A stretch of DNA of 64,000 bases from Oscillibacter valericigenes (GCF_021531435.1 NZ_JAFBIS010000013.1:1-64000), one strand, 5' to 3'; counted from the stretch's first letter, positions 54,531 through 62,705 are shown. Notes: a model not told the origin generated them from the letters alone. Program-made: numbers and translations.

Positions 54531-54587
54531 TTTGTTGTTCCACCTTTCAAATAATTATTTCTCAAATCCGCAAAGCGGAATTTGGAC

Positions 54588-54626
54588 AAAAAAAGCGCTT
54601 TGATCTGAGGACTCAAATCAAAGCGC
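54588..54626 (-). terminator. Terminator in the gap before the 383-aa gene
   Basis: On the minus strand GCGCTTTGAT and ATCAAAGCGC arms with a 12-base loop are followed by seven T. Together with the stop at 54787-54823 it encloses about 160 bases with no gene, possibly a second short transcript; no strong promoter for it was found. The 298-base gap 54531-54828 holds nothing else convincing. Confidence 0.8.
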
Positions 54627-54786
54627 AATGGGAGAGGCGAAACATGATATGTTCGCCCAGAAATGCCAGATTGTGTTGGCTCACAGCTTATGAAGCTCCG
54701 TATGGGAGATAAAATCTAATAAGTACAGAGTCAGAATACCATCCGCACCAATGAGAAGCCACTATACCTAAATCTGCTTTCCAGGC

Positions 54787-54823
54787 AAAAAAGGAGCTGA
54801 CCCAACCAATGTGGATCAGCTCC
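54787..54823 (-). terminator. Terminator after the 173-aa gene
   Basis: GGAGCTGATCCA and TGGGTCAGCTCC arms (one G-U on the minus strand, a mismatch on the plus strand) around a short loop, then six T, just after the 54829 stop. Confidence 0.85.
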
Positions 54824-54828
54824 CAATT

Positions 54829-55350
54829 TCATTGTCTACAGGTCGATTTCTGTTCAACCTGGGCTCGGAACGCTGCAAGGTCGAATTCTACTGCCGTAGC
54901 AAGTTCCTGAATCATTCGGGGAATAAAGTCTTCGGGTGTGGCACCGACTTCATCAAGAATCATATGCGCATGCTCTTTCGTCCAGCCGCAGAGGAGCAGT
55001 GCGCCTTCCTCTGTCAGCTCGATCGTCCTCCAAATGGGATTGCTCCCATTGTGCTGTATGGAACATCCCATCAGTTTGCACTGGAGTGCCTGCGTCGGCT
55101 CAGGTGGCCGCATTAAAACACAAACTCTACCCGCAGTGTCACCGCTCATGACCTGGAAATCATCGCTTTGATAGTGGATGACATCCTCCGAATCCTCAGC
55201 GCCAAGTTCCACAAAATTATATGCCTTGGCCATCAAGTCGCCTTTCTCCACGAGTGCGTGTTTGACAAAACGCATCGGATTGTCAAAAAAGGTATTGGGG
55301 AGATGAATGTGCTCGTTAAAATACCTTTGAAGACCGGAACTATACTGCAT
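54829..55350 (-). CDS. Hypothetical protein, 173 aa
   Basis: No family recognised. Soluble, mixed alpha/beta, with HEHIHLPNTFFDNPMRFVKHAL at the N-terminus and a helical C-terminus. AAAGGAGG lies 8 bases in front of the ATG. It ends a short minus-strand run that begins with immR. Confidence 0.6.
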   Translation of the reverse strand: MQYSSGLQRYFNEHIHLPNTFFDNPMRFVKHALVEKGDLMAKAYNFVELGAEDSEDVIHYQSDDFQVMSGDTAGRVCVLMRPPEPTQALQCKLMGCSIQHNGSNPIWRTIELTEEGALLLCGWTKEHAHMILDEVGATPEDFIPRMIQELATAVEFDLAAFRAQVEQKSTCRQ

Positions 55351-55363
55351 ATACTCGCCTCCT

Positions 55364-55528
55364 TTACTGAACCCGGCAGCGCATCACATCCACTGCCTCA
55401 AAAATGAACCGAATAAATTCCTCACGGCTATCAAACTCATGCAGAATGTAGCCCAATACCGGATGGAAAGAGAGAATTCGATCTCCATCACTCAGCCAGC
55501 ACTGATATTTTTTATCTTCACTTATCAT
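55364..55528 (-). CDS. Small hypothetical protein, 54 aa
   Basis: From the ATG at 55528, which overlaps the preceding stop as ATGA and has GAAGGA 6 bases upstream. The product begins MISEDKKYQCWLSDGDRILS and looks like a compact beta fold (YILHEFDSREEFIRF). Function unknown. Confidence 0.55.
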   Translation of the reverse strand: MISEDKKYQCWLSDGDRILSFHPVLGYILHEFDSREEFIRFIFEAVDVMRCRVQ

Positions 55529-55827
55529 ATTACATCCTTCAATGGTACTTTGCGTTCCACAAACCATCTTCCAATGACATTTCCACTCAGGTTGGTAGAA
55601 CGCTCAAAATACAAATAGGTTCTTTGCCCATTCACCTGAATTGTATATCGGTCACCTTGTCCACCAGCCTTTGCCGCATAGGCAGGTCGAATATCAATCA
55701 CACGGTCTACATCGTACTTCATGCCGTCTTCCCAGACGATCATGCGCGGCAGCATCACACCCTCTGAGGAAAAATCCACGGTAACCGAAACATAGACCTT
55801 ATAAGCTACACCCGGCAGCATAGTCAA
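55525..55827 (-). CDS. Small hypothetical protein, 100 aa
   Basis: Beta-rich: YKVYVSVTVDFSSEGVMLPR, RYTIQVNGQRTYLYFER. An in-frame ATG two codons in (55821) is also possible. It overlaps ImmA by 4 bases and the next gene by 4 bases, so all are translationally coupled. This size and pattern recur in clostridial elements; function unknown. Confidence 0.6.
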   Translation of the reverse strand: MTMLPGVAYKVYVSVTVDFSSEGVMLPRMIVWEDGMKYDVDRVIDIRPAYAAKAGGQGDRYTIQVNGQRTYLYFERSTNLSGNVIGRWFVERKVPLKDVI

Positions 55828-56408
55828 TTCAGGGGCTGCCCCAAATCGCGCTTCAGGAAGTCCCCATGCGCAATATACGGAGCTTTGATCTCAACGCCCT
55901 CACGCTGCAAAATACGCAGCTTGAAATCCAGAAGTTCAGGCGGAACACAGAGGCAGCTTGCGATTTGGAAGAAGTCCATCTGCTGCTGCAGCGCTTCAAA
56001 AACATCCTCATCATTCAAGAGGAACTCCGCTGCGAAAATGTTCGCTTCATACTCCATGCGGTCTGTATCATCCAGGAAGGTAAACTCATGGAATGCGCTG
56101 ATAGCAGAGTCGCTGTGCAAATCAGCATGTCCAAGTTCATGCACAAGGATGATCCTCTGGATGCTCTCCGGCAGGTCGCTGTTGATCATGATGAGCTTGC
56201 AGCGTGAAGAGACCAAGAAGAACCCTTTGCAGGACTTCGCACTCTTCCCCATAGGCCGCTTCATGACCTGGATCTTCATTGCCCGACAGATCTCATACGG
56301 ATCGTCTGTCTGGTATTTCATTTTCAAACGATTCGCTTCTTGCTTGATGGCAAACGCTAGCAACTCACTCACCTCGCTCAAAGAAAACAATGTCTTTGTG
56401 TGCAGCAT
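55824..56408 (-). CDS. ImmA/IrrE-family metallopeptidase
   Basis: About 194 residues from the ATG at 56408; the start is uncertain because it lacks a ribosome site, and a TTG at about 56366, after GAGGTGAGTGAG, is possible. The zinc-peptidase motif HELGHADLH and the downstream MEYEANIFAAEFLL Glu are intact. In ICEBs1-type elements ImmA cleaves the immunity repressor ImmR to induce excision. The gene directly downstream of an XRE regulator matches that arrangement. Confidence 0.85.
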   Translation of the reverse strand: MLHTKTLFSLSEVSELLAFAIKQEANRLKMKYQTDDPYEICRAMKIQVMKRPMGKSAKSCKGFFLVSSRCKLIMINSDLPESIQRIILVHELGHADLHSDSAISAFHEFTFLDDTDRMEYEANIFAAEFLLNDEDVFEALQQQMDFFQIASCLCVPPELLDFKLRILQREGVEIKAPYIAHGDFLKRDLGQPLN

Positions 56409-56451
56409 AAGGATACCACATAGGGTGTCCCAAAAACCGTACAACGCACTC

Positions 56452-56889
56452 TTATTTCTTATAGTCCTTCCGGGTGAATGTTTCGCTGGCGCGCTTCTTA
56501 TTTGCAAAATAGGCCTCCGTCACGGCCTGGAAGAAAAGCTCCTTGTCCTCTTCCGGAACATCACCACCGGCAAACATCGCACGGGTCTGTGTCAGCAGCT
56601 GCTCCACATCCGTTGCGCCTTTCTTGCCGTAGATAGCACGCGCACTCTCGATATAAGGAGCTTCCTCAAGTCCATAGGTCTCATCTTCAATCTCATCTTT
56701 GAGTAAGTAGGCCTCAGACACATTCAGGACAGTGCATAGTTTGCGAAGGTTCAACCCACGGGGCTTGGAACCGGCAGCTTCATAGCTGCTAATGGTCCGG
56801 ACAGTCGTACCGACCTGATCGGCTAGGTCTTTCTGCGTCATATTCAGCGTAATGCGACGATCTCTGATTTTCTCTCCAGTCGTTTTCAT
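56452..56889 (-). CDS. XRE-family regulator, probable ImmR-like immunity repressor
   Basis: 145 residues. N-terminal helix-turn-helix (IRDRRITLNMTQKDLADQVGTTVRTISSYEAAG), then a helical C-terminus (residues 75-145). It is followed by an ImmA-like protease and is divergent from polY across 227 bases holding a repeat array, so it probably represses the plus-strand module until cleaved. Confidence 0.85.
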   Translation of the reverse strand: MKTTGEKIRDRRITLNMTQKDLADQVGTTVRTISSYEAAGSKPRGLNLRKLCTVLNVSEAYLLKDEIEDETYGLEEAPYIESARAIYGKKGATDVEQLLTQTRAMFAGGDVPEEDKELFFQAVTEAYFANKKRASETFTRKDYKK

Positions 56890-56938
56890 ATTGCAGTTCC
56901 TCTTTCTACTGATTTGGTTTGTCCTCGGAAAACTTCTA

Positions 56939-56968
56939 TTGACAAACCGGTCTGGTATCTGCTATTGT
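56939..56968 (+). promoter_or_regulatory. Plus-strand promoter of the polY module
   Basis: TTGACA (56939-56944) and TATTGT (56963-56968), 18 bases apart. The start point (about 56975) is just in front of the phased GAAGTTT array, so binding there would block it. Confidence 0.5.
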
Positions 56969-56979
56969 TTCATCAACAA

Positions 56980-57081
56980 GAAGTTTGTAGAAGTTTTAAG
57001 AAGTTTGAGGAAGTTTAACCACATTATATGCAGAAGAAACCTCGTTGTCAACAGGAAGTTAGTAGAAGTTTGAGGAAGTTT
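56980..57081 (+). repeat. Phased GAAGTTT repeat array
   Basis: Heptamer GAAGTTT starts at 56980, 56990, 57000 and 57010, and again at 57055 (GAAGTTA), 57065 and 57075: steps of exactly 10 bases in each cluster, separated by about 38 bases. Inverted copies AAACTTC (56930-56936) and AAAACTT (57084-57090) flank it. Two explanations: ImmR operator, or a parC-type centromere for the ParM/ParR pair encoded downstream. See the finding. Confidence 0.75.
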
Positions 57082-57116
57082 CGAAAACTTTTCTACGACA
57101 GGAGGAACCCGAAGCT

Positions 57117-58361
57117 ATGGGAGAAAGAGTTGTAGTGCATAGTGACCTCAACAACTGCTATGCCAGTATCGAGTGCATGCTGCATCCAGAACTTCGCGGG
57201 AAGTATATCGCCGTATGTGGCAGCACGGAAGATCGTCATGGCATCGTTCTGGCCAAAAATCAATTGGCAAAACAATGTGGCGTGAAGACGGGAGATGTGA
57301 TCTGGGAAGCGAAGCAGAAGTGTCCGCAGTTGACGATTGTGCCGCCGCACATGGATCAGTATTTGAAGTTCTCCAAGATTGTGAGATCCATCTATCTGCG
57401 GTACTCACCGGAAGTAGAGTCTTTTGGCATCGACGAAAGCTGGATCGAGCTGACTGGCTCATCTCGGCTCCATCACCAGACACCTTATGAAATCGCAAAT
57501 GAGATCCGCAAAACTGTGAAGGCAGAGGTCGGCTTGACCGTGTCCATCGGTGTCAGCTTCAATAAGATCTTTGCCAAATTGGGATCTGACATGAAAAAGC
57601 CAGATGCAGTGACTGAGATCACGAAGGAGTCTTTCCGGGACCAGGTATGGCCATTACCTGCTTCCGACCTTCTTTATGTCGGGCGGGCCACGACGGAGAA
57701 ACTTCGCCGTTACGGCATTCATACCATTGGAGACCTTGCGAAAGCAGATCCCGACATGCTGGTGCGGCTGCTGGGGATCAACGGAGAGAAACTCTGGATC
57801 TATGCCAATGGCCTGGATACCTCTCGGGTCATGCCCTGCGATTATGATCCCCCAATCAAGAGTATTGGGCATGGAATTACCTGCAATGCGGATCTGCTGA
57901 CGAAGGACGAGGTCCGGCATGTTTTTATGGAGCTTTCGCAAGAAGTCGGGCTGAAACTCCGCAAACGCAATCTGGCTGCCACCAGGGTGAAGATCAGCGT
58001 CCGGGACAACACATTGGCCCATCGAGAGTACCAGGGCAAGTTGCCCTTCCCCACCCAAAGCTACACAGAGATTGCTGCTGCAGGCTTCGACCTGTTCTAC
58101 CAGCGCCACACCTGGAATAGTGACATCCGCTCTCTGACGATCAGCGCAATTGACCTGGTCCCGGCCGACACACCGATCCAGTTAGACCTATGGACTGACT
58201 ACACCAAGCACAAAAAGCGCCTTGCTCTGGAGCGAACGGTCGAAGATATCCGTAAGCGCTTCGGCCTGCAATCCATCAACTTTGCAGCACTCACCTCCGG
58301 GCTGAAAATGCCAGCTCATCGTGAGGTCGAATACAAAATGCCGTCTGTTATGTACCACTAA
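57117..58361 (+). CDS. Y-family DNA polymerase (DinB/UmuC type)
   Basis: 414 residues. Catalytic acidic residues are in VVHSDLNNCYASIE and VESFGIDESWIEL; the little-finger region follows (SQEVGLKLRKRNLAATRVKISVRD). It is a lesion-bypass polymerase. AGGAGG stands 9-10 bases before the ATG. On mobile elements these are usually induced with excision or conjugation. The next gene encodes a UmuD-fold protein, as expected for a UmuC-like pair. Confidence 0.92.
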   Translation: MGERVVVHSDLNNCYASIECMLHPELRGKYIAVCGSTEDRHGIVLAKNQLAKQCGVKTGDVIWEAKQKCPQLTIVPPHMDQYLKFSKIVRSIYLRYSPEVESFGIDESWIELTGSSRLHHQTPYEIANEIRKTVKAEVGLTVSIGVSFNKIFAKLGSDMKKPDAVTEITKESFRDQVWPLPASDLLYVGRATTEKLRRYGIHTIGDLAKADPDMLVRLLGINGEKLWIYANGLDTSRVMPCDYDPPIKSIGHGITCNADLLTKDEVRHVFMELSQEVGLKLRKRNLAATRVKISVRDNTLAHREYQGKLPFPTQSYTEIAAAGFDLFYQRHTWNSDIRSLTISAIDLVPADTPIQLDLWTDYTKHKKRLALERTVEDIRKRFGLQSINFAALTSGLKMPAHREVEYKMPSVMYH

Positions 58362-58374
58362 AGGAGGTATGATT

Positions 58375-58725
58375 ATGGGCTTTGAACAAGAAATCATCAA
58401 TGCCAAGCATCCAGTCTTAACCGACGGAATCGGATCCATCCACATTGAGGGATTTCATGGGCTGCAGGCAGAAAAGTGTTTCTGCGTTATGGCAGAAGGA
58501 ACCCGCTATCACGAATACGGCATTGCGTCCGGCAGTGTTCTCCTTTGCAAGCGGGCGGAACCGATCAATAACGGCGACCTCGTCGTGGTCAATGAAGATG
58601 GAATCCTCACCGTTTACCTCTACCTGAAGGACCGAAAGAAGAATGTGGACGGTGAAAAACGCATTCTTCATAATAAGTCGATGGTCTATGCGAAAGTCCT
58701 CGGATCGTTCAACTTCTACCAGTGA
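58375..58725 (+). CDS. UmuD/LexA-fold (S24-like) protein lacking the catalytic Ser-Lys
   Basis: 116 residues from the ATG at 58375 with AAGGAGG 7 bases upstream. The beta-fold of the S24 family is recognisable: GIASGSVLLCKRAEPINNGDLVVVNEDG and the C-terminal AKVLGSFNFYQ. Where UmuD has the Ser-Met of its active site the sequence reads EGTRYHEYGI, and the usual Lys position is not matched (LTVYLYLKDRKK). It is therefore probably not a protease but a structural partner or regulator of the adjoining polymerase. Confidence 0.7.
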   Translation: MGFEQEIINAKHPVLTDGIGSIHIEGFHGLQAEKCFCVMAEGTRYHEYGIASGSVLLCKRAEPINNGDLVVVNEDGILTVYLYLKDRKKNVDGEKRILHNKSMVYAKVLGSFNFYQ

Positions 58726-58750
58726 AACTCCCAGGCAGAAAGGATATGCA

Positions 58751-59005
58751 ATGAGCAAATTCGAAAACTACTTGAAGAAATTTGACATCACCAGCACGCT
58801 GACAGATGAGGACATTGAGAACACGCTCGCACTGCTCCAAATCTATTCCCCCACGGTGCGTCGGACTGCCGATCGCATTGAGGAGATGGACGAGGAGTGC
58901 TACGAAGGCCGGCGTCAGTCCATCTCTGACTTCATTATGAACGCTGCACTGAACTCGGTCAATGGCGCTTTGAAAAAGCTGCGCTCGCTCCTGAAAGACT
59001 GGTAA
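58751..59005 (+). CDS. Small helical protein, 84 aa
   Basis: ATG at 58751 with AAAGGA upstream. All helical: LTDEDIENTLALLQIY, VRRTADRIEEMDEECYEG, SDFIMNAALNSVNGALKKL. Family unknown. It lies between the polymerase pair and the partition genes in the same direction and could be an accessory of either. Confidence 0.6.
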   Translation: MSKFENYLKKFDITSTLTDEDIENTLALLQIYSPTVRRTADRIEEMDEECYEGRRQSISDFIMNAALNSVNGALKKLRSLLKDW

Positions 59006-59026
59006 GAAATCGACATTACAAAAACA

Positions 59027-59086
59027 CTTAATGTGGTTGTTGTTATGGAACGACGCTATGCGTAAATACTATCAGACACATTAAGC
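59027..59086 (+). promoter_or_regulatory. parM promoter flanked by a 9-bp inverted repeat
   Basis: TTGTTA (59041-59046) and TAAATA (59064-59069) are 17 bases apart. CTTAATGTG (59027-59035) and CACATTAAG (59078-59086) are perfect inverted copies on either side of the promoter. Autoregulation by ParR is plausible. Confidence 0.5.
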
Positions 59087-59132
59087 GGACCAAACCGCTT
59101 TGTTTGCAAATGATTAAGGAGGCCTTTCACAT

Positions 59133-60062
59133 ATGATTATTTCTGTCGATCACGGCAATAAATCCATCAAAACGCCGCACGCTATTTTCACTTCCGGCCT
59201 GGTTATGTCGGACGGGCTTCAGGGATTCAAAACGGACTACATCGGCTGGAATGGGAAGTACTATTCGCTGACGGAGCGGCGCATCTCGTACCTGCGTGAT
59301 AAAACCGAGGATGACCGTTTCTTCATTCTGACCCTCTTTGCGATTGCGAAGGAACTGGAGTATCGGGATGTTTCTGAGACTTTGGATCCCATCGACATCA
59401 CGCTCCTGGTTGGTCTCCCGCCCGCACATTACGAACAGCTGCACAGCCGCTTCGAGCAGTACTTTCTGCGTCGGCGGGAAGCCATTGACTTTGAGTACAA
59501 TGGCAAGTACTACTCCGTTCGCATCAATAAGGTTCTGAGCTATCCTCAGGCATTTGCTGCCGCTGTCACGCAGTACAGCACCCTGAAGGTGCACTCCGTC
59601 GCTTATATCATTGATATTGGCGGATTCACCATTGATGTTCTGAAACTGCGCTTTGGCCGGCCAGACCTGGAAGTGGTGGAGAGTTTTGAAAAGGGTGTGA
59701 TCACCCTCTACAACAGCATTGCCAGCAAGTGTAACTCCCAATACGCTCGCATCCTGGAAGAGTGCGAGATCGACGAGGTCATCCGGAATCAGCCCACGGT
59801 GCTGCCAGGAGAGGTGCAGCAACTGATCCGCATCATGACTTCGGACTTTCTGGCCGAGTTCTACAACTTCCTCCGTGAACGCGGTATCGATGTCAGCACC
59901 AGTAAATGCGTGTTTGCCGGTGGCGGCTCGCTGCTGCTGCGCGGCATGATTGAAAGGGGTAACAAGGTAGCTTTCCCCATTTTCATCGAGGATATTCACG
60001 CCAACGCCATTGGTTATGAGGTTCTGTATCAGAGCGAGGTGGCGTCAAGTGGCAAACAATAA
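59133..60062 (+). CDS. ParM-like actin-type segregation ATPase
   Basis: 309 residues with the actin fold motifs: phosphate-1 IISVDHGNKSIKT, phosphate-2 YIIDIGGFTIDVLKLR and adenosine-binding CVFAGGGSLLLRGM. Such proteins form filaments that push plasmid copies apart. AGGAGG lies upstream. The ParR gene overlaps its end by 14 bases. Confidence 0.88.
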   Translation: MIISVDHGNKSIKTPHAIFTSGLVMSDGLQGFKTDYIGWNGKYYSLTERRISYLRDKTEDDRFFILTLFAIAKELEYRDVSETLDPIDITLLVGLPPAHYEQLHSRFEQYFLRRREAIDFEYNGKYYSVRINKVLSYPQAFAAAVTQYSTLKVHSVAYIIDIGGFTIDVLKLRFGRPDLEVVESFEKGVITLYNSIASKCNSQYARILEECEIDEVIRNQPTVLPGEVQQLIRIMTSDFLAEFYNFLRERGIDVSTSKCVFAGGGSLLLRGMIERGNKVAFPIFIEDIHANAIGYEVLYQSEVASSGKQ

Positions 60063-60390
60063 TAAATCCCGTGTCACGCTCCAGTTCAACGAGATGGACT
60101 TTCGGCACCGTCGGGCGCTGGAGATCCTCCGCAAACGGCCACGCAGTATGTCTGAGATCGTGGTCAATGCCTTACTGCATTACACGAGCTGCCCGGAAGC
60201 GGCCAATGAATTTGGCCGCGACTGGGTGGTCGGTATTGTCAAAGATGTGCTGAAGGAAATGGTTGCAAATGGAGAATTACAGCTTGGTAATCAAGCAGCA
60301 CCAGCGCCCCAGGAACCAGCCCCGGGTCTGGACGCCGATGATCTTTCTGAGTTGGGTGGCATGATGGACATGTTCCGGACGAAAGGATAA
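60049..60390 (+). CDS. ParR-like DNA-binding partner of ParM
   Basis: 113 residues from a GTG at 60049 with GAGGTGG 6 bases upstream, inside the parM frame. The N-terminal half, VTLQFNEMDFRHRRALEILRK followed by SMSEIVVNALLHY, has the ribbon-helix-helix pattern of ParR/StbB adaptor proteins; the C-terminal tail is acidic and Pro/Ala-rich and would contact the filament. It should bind a centromere. Confidence 0.8.
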   Translation: MANNNKSRVTLQFNEMDFRHRRALEILRKRPRSMSEIVVNALLHYTSCPEAANEFGRDWVVGIVKDVLKEMVANGELQLGNQAAPAPQEPAPGLDADDLSELGGMMDMFRTKG

Positions 60391-60393
60391 GCC

Positions 60394-60513
60394 ATGAGCA
60401 ACAAGAAATTCAGTTATGCCCGTGTGTCTACTACGGATCAGAATGAGGACCGGCAGGTGCTGGATCTCGTCAATAACCCCGCCCAAATCAAAAGATTTGG
60501 ACGGAGCTTGTGA
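60394..60513 (+). pseudogene. Truncated serine recombinase (39-codon remnant)
   Basis: ATG at 60394. The product MSNKKFSYARVSTTDQNEDR is the N-terminus of a resolvase/invertase with the catalytic Ser in ARVSTTDQ. After QVLDLVNN the similarity ends, and a TGA follows at 60511-60513. Family members are about 180-200 residues. It marks a join between the parMR module and the cluster to its right. Confidence 0.75.
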
Positions 60514-60568
60514 GAGAAATCTCATAAGCCGGAGTTGACTACCCCGAGGGTCTTCTGCAAAGAAGGCA

Positions 60569-60982
60569 CTACGTTTCCTCCTCACTCACATCCGTGAAGA
60601 TCATGGCAAATGCCTGCTGCAGGTATTCGCCCAAAGCAGCAATAACCACAGGAGACATGTCATTATAATTGAATGTGACTTTGACGGTTCCCTGGTTGTC
60701 GTTCTCTTCTACGCTTTCTACCTTGTAGGTCATTTCCTTGTTCTTGTCCTTCACGTAGTCCAGCAAGAAGTCCATTTCCTCATCACCGGTCTCGCCAGAT
60801 TCCAGATCATCGAAATCTTCGCTGCTGGTCTTCAGGCAGGTCTTCATCGTCTCGTAGTCCGACTTCTTCATGGCGTCACAGAACTTCGTGACGATGCTGT
60901 CCGGACCGGGCGCCTTACCGCCGCAGGCGGCAAGACTCAGGACCATGGTCAATGCCAGGATACATGCCAAAAAACGTTTCAT
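60569..60982 (-). CDS. Lipoprotein with DUF4878-like domain
   Basis: 137 residues. Signal peptide with lipobox SLAAC, so Cys20 is the likely lipid site. The rest resembles NTF2-like DUF4878/Ycii-type lipoproteins: IVTKFCDAMKKSDYETMKTCL, then an acidic linker and TYKVESVEENDNQGTVKVTFNY. AAGGAGAG upstream. Function unknown; it lies first of the right-hand minus-strand cluster to be read last. Confidence 0.75.
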   Translation of the reverse strand: MKRFLACILALTMVLSLAACGGKAPGPDSIVTKFCDAMKKSDYETMKTCLKTSSEDFDDLESGETGDEEMDFLLDYVKDKNKEMTYKVESVEENDNQGTVKVTFNYNDMSPVVIAALGEYLQQAFAMIFTDVSEEET

Positions 60983-61005
60983 TTATTCTCTCTCCTTTAC
61001 TTTCT

Positions 61006-61830
61006 TTACAGGCTCACAGAGACCTGGTAGTTTTCACTTTCTTCAGAATCGAAGCAGCTGTCATTATAAACCTTGGACAGAGCTTCCTCATTGACAGATT
61101 CGCACCCGGGGACATCTGCCAGATCGACACTCCAGAAACCGCCGTCGTTGTGCTCCTCGTTTGCTTTTCTTCTGGCCTTCTGATAGGCTTCCAGCTGCTC
61201 CTGGGTGATCGTCACAGTGACTTCCCCGTCTGTGATCTCCTCACCCGAATCATCACAGACCCAGTAATGTGCCTTGATCTCGCCGCTATGCTCTTCCGCT
61301 TCGCACTCCTTCAGGTACATCTCCACATCGCGGTGCGAGATCTCATACTCGTAATCCTCGTCCTCTCCATCTTCACACTCAATGGTATCATCGGGGATCT
61401 CCAGATCACCGATCTCCTTTCCGAGGTACGGAGCGATAAATACCTTAGCCTTGGCATCACTGCCCAGTGCCTCGAGATCTGCGCCATTCAGGGCCACTCT
61501 TGCAAGGCGCATGACGTCATAGAACCGGTTGAACTTTGCCGTCTCCGGCATGTGGTAGATCATGTGACTGAAACGAGCCTCTGCTGCCTTATTGACCTTT
61601 GCCAGTTCAGGCTCAAAATTGGACTCGCTGCTTGCAAGGCTCATGATGACGTCGAACAAAGGCAATTCAGAGGTATAGATGTTCTCCGCATCCTCCATAC
61701 GGCTCGCCGTCACAAAGGCGGTCGTACCGTTATCCTCACGAACCATGATCTCCACGATGGCACTGCCTTCCACGGGGCCGCATGCCATACCGCCGCCGTC
61801 ATATCCCCAACGCATATTCAGAATCTTCAT
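61006..61830 (-). CDS. Hypothetical protein, 274 aa, acidic
   Basis: No family recognised. Soluble and strongly acidic, with a very acidic stretch TIECEDGEDEDYEYEISHRD near 150 and VTVTITQEQLEAYQKARRKANEE further on. GGAGGA precedes the ATG at 61830. It is 23 bases upstream of the lipoprotein gene in the same direction. Confidence 0.6.
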   Translation of the reverse strand: MKILNMRWGYDGGGMACGPVEGSAIVEIMVREDNGTTAFVTASRMEDAENIYTSELPLFDVIMSLASSESNFEPELAKVNKAAEARFSHMIYHMPETAKFNRFYDVMRLARVALNGADLEALGSDAKAKVFIAPYLGKEIGDLEIPDDTIECEDGEDEDYEYEISHRDVEMYLKECEAEEHSGEIKAHYWVCDDSGEEITDGEVTVTITQEQLEAYQKARRKANEEHNDGGFWSVDLADVPGCESVNEEALSKVYNDSCFDSEESENYQVSVSL

Positions 61831-61908
61831 TGTATAATCCTCCGTATCTATTGGTTTATGGTTTCTGATTGTATTCTCTCACGGATACAGTCCTATAATC
61901 TGGACTTG

Positions 61909-62700
61909 TTACTGTGCGCGCTCGCAAAACTGGCGCAGGATCTCCCGGAGATCCAGAGGAAGGCGCTCCATGCACTCCTTCTTCAGGTCGCCCGGTACGC
62001 CATAGAAGCCTTCCGCAATGGCGCCCGCCATATCGGCGATGGTATCACTATCACCGCCTAGGGAAACAGCCGTGCGGATCACATCCTCGAAATCCGTTCC
62101 TTCCAGGAATGCGGTGATTGCTTCAGGAACACTTCCCTGGCAGGTCTCATCCATGCGGTAGGTCGGTCGGATCTCATCACAGGTACGGCTCAGATCATAG
62201 CCGAACTCCTGAACGATGTAGTCCCGGATCTCATCCTTGGTGCTCCCAGTACGGGCTAGGAAGATGGCACTGGCAATGGCTTCTGCACCCTTATAGCCTT
62301 CAGGGTGATTGTGGCTGACAGAAGCCGTAATCCGTGCCAGATTTCTGACTGACTCCAGATCATCGCAGAGCCAGGCAACGGAAGATACCCGCATTCCGGA
62401 GCCGTTGCCGTAGCTCTCATAAGGCTTTGGATCCTTCGAGAACATCCAGTGGAAGAATCTGCCGCCATAGCCGCAGTAGGGATAGCGCCGGCCGATGGAC
62501 TGCATGGATCGGGCCAAGCGGGCCTTCAGGTCTTCGCCCTCCTCTGCATTCATGAGCGCCTGAGCAACTGCCAGCGTCATAACCGTATCATCGGTAAACT
62601 CCGATCGGTCACAAAAGAGTGGAAAGTCCTTCGCCTTATAGTTATTGGCATTGAATTCATAAGGGCTGCCAACGATATCACCCAGGATTGCTCCAAACAT
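61909..62700 (-). CDS. ADP-ribosylglycohydrolase (DraG-family)
   Basis: 263 residues. The Mg2+-binding motifs of the family are complete: FTDDTVMTLA near 36, and GGDSDTIADMAGAIAEG near 215, with MFGAILGDIVGSPYEF at the N-terminus. It removes ADP-ribose from proteins, nucleic acids or small molecules. The ATG at 62700 is 6 bases from the stop of the VWA gene, so the pair is probably co-translated. On an element it could be anti-toxin-like, defensive or housekeeping. Confidence 0.9.
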   Translation of the reverse strand: MFGAILGDIVGSPYEFNANNYKAKDFPLFCDRSEFTDDTVMTLAVAQALMNAEEGEDLKARLARSMQSIGRRYPYCGYGGRFFHWMFSKDPKPYESYGNGSGMRVSSVAWLCDDLESVRNLARITASVSHNHPEGYKGAEAIASAIFLARTGSTKDEIRDYIVQEFGYDLSRTCDEIRPTYRMDETCQGSVPEAITAFLEGTDFEDVIRTAVSLGGDSDTIADMAGAIAEGFYGVPGDLKKECMERLPLDLREILRQFCERAQ

Positions 62701-62705
62701 CTCTC

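Noticed and set aside
53400-54554. Plus-strand frame of 384 codons opposite the 383-aa gene
   Set aside because: Mirrors the minus-strand gene, which has the ribosome site and operon context.
56980-57081. CRISPR-like array
   Set aside because: Repeats of 7 bases with 3-base separators are far too short for a CRISPR; no cas genes are present.
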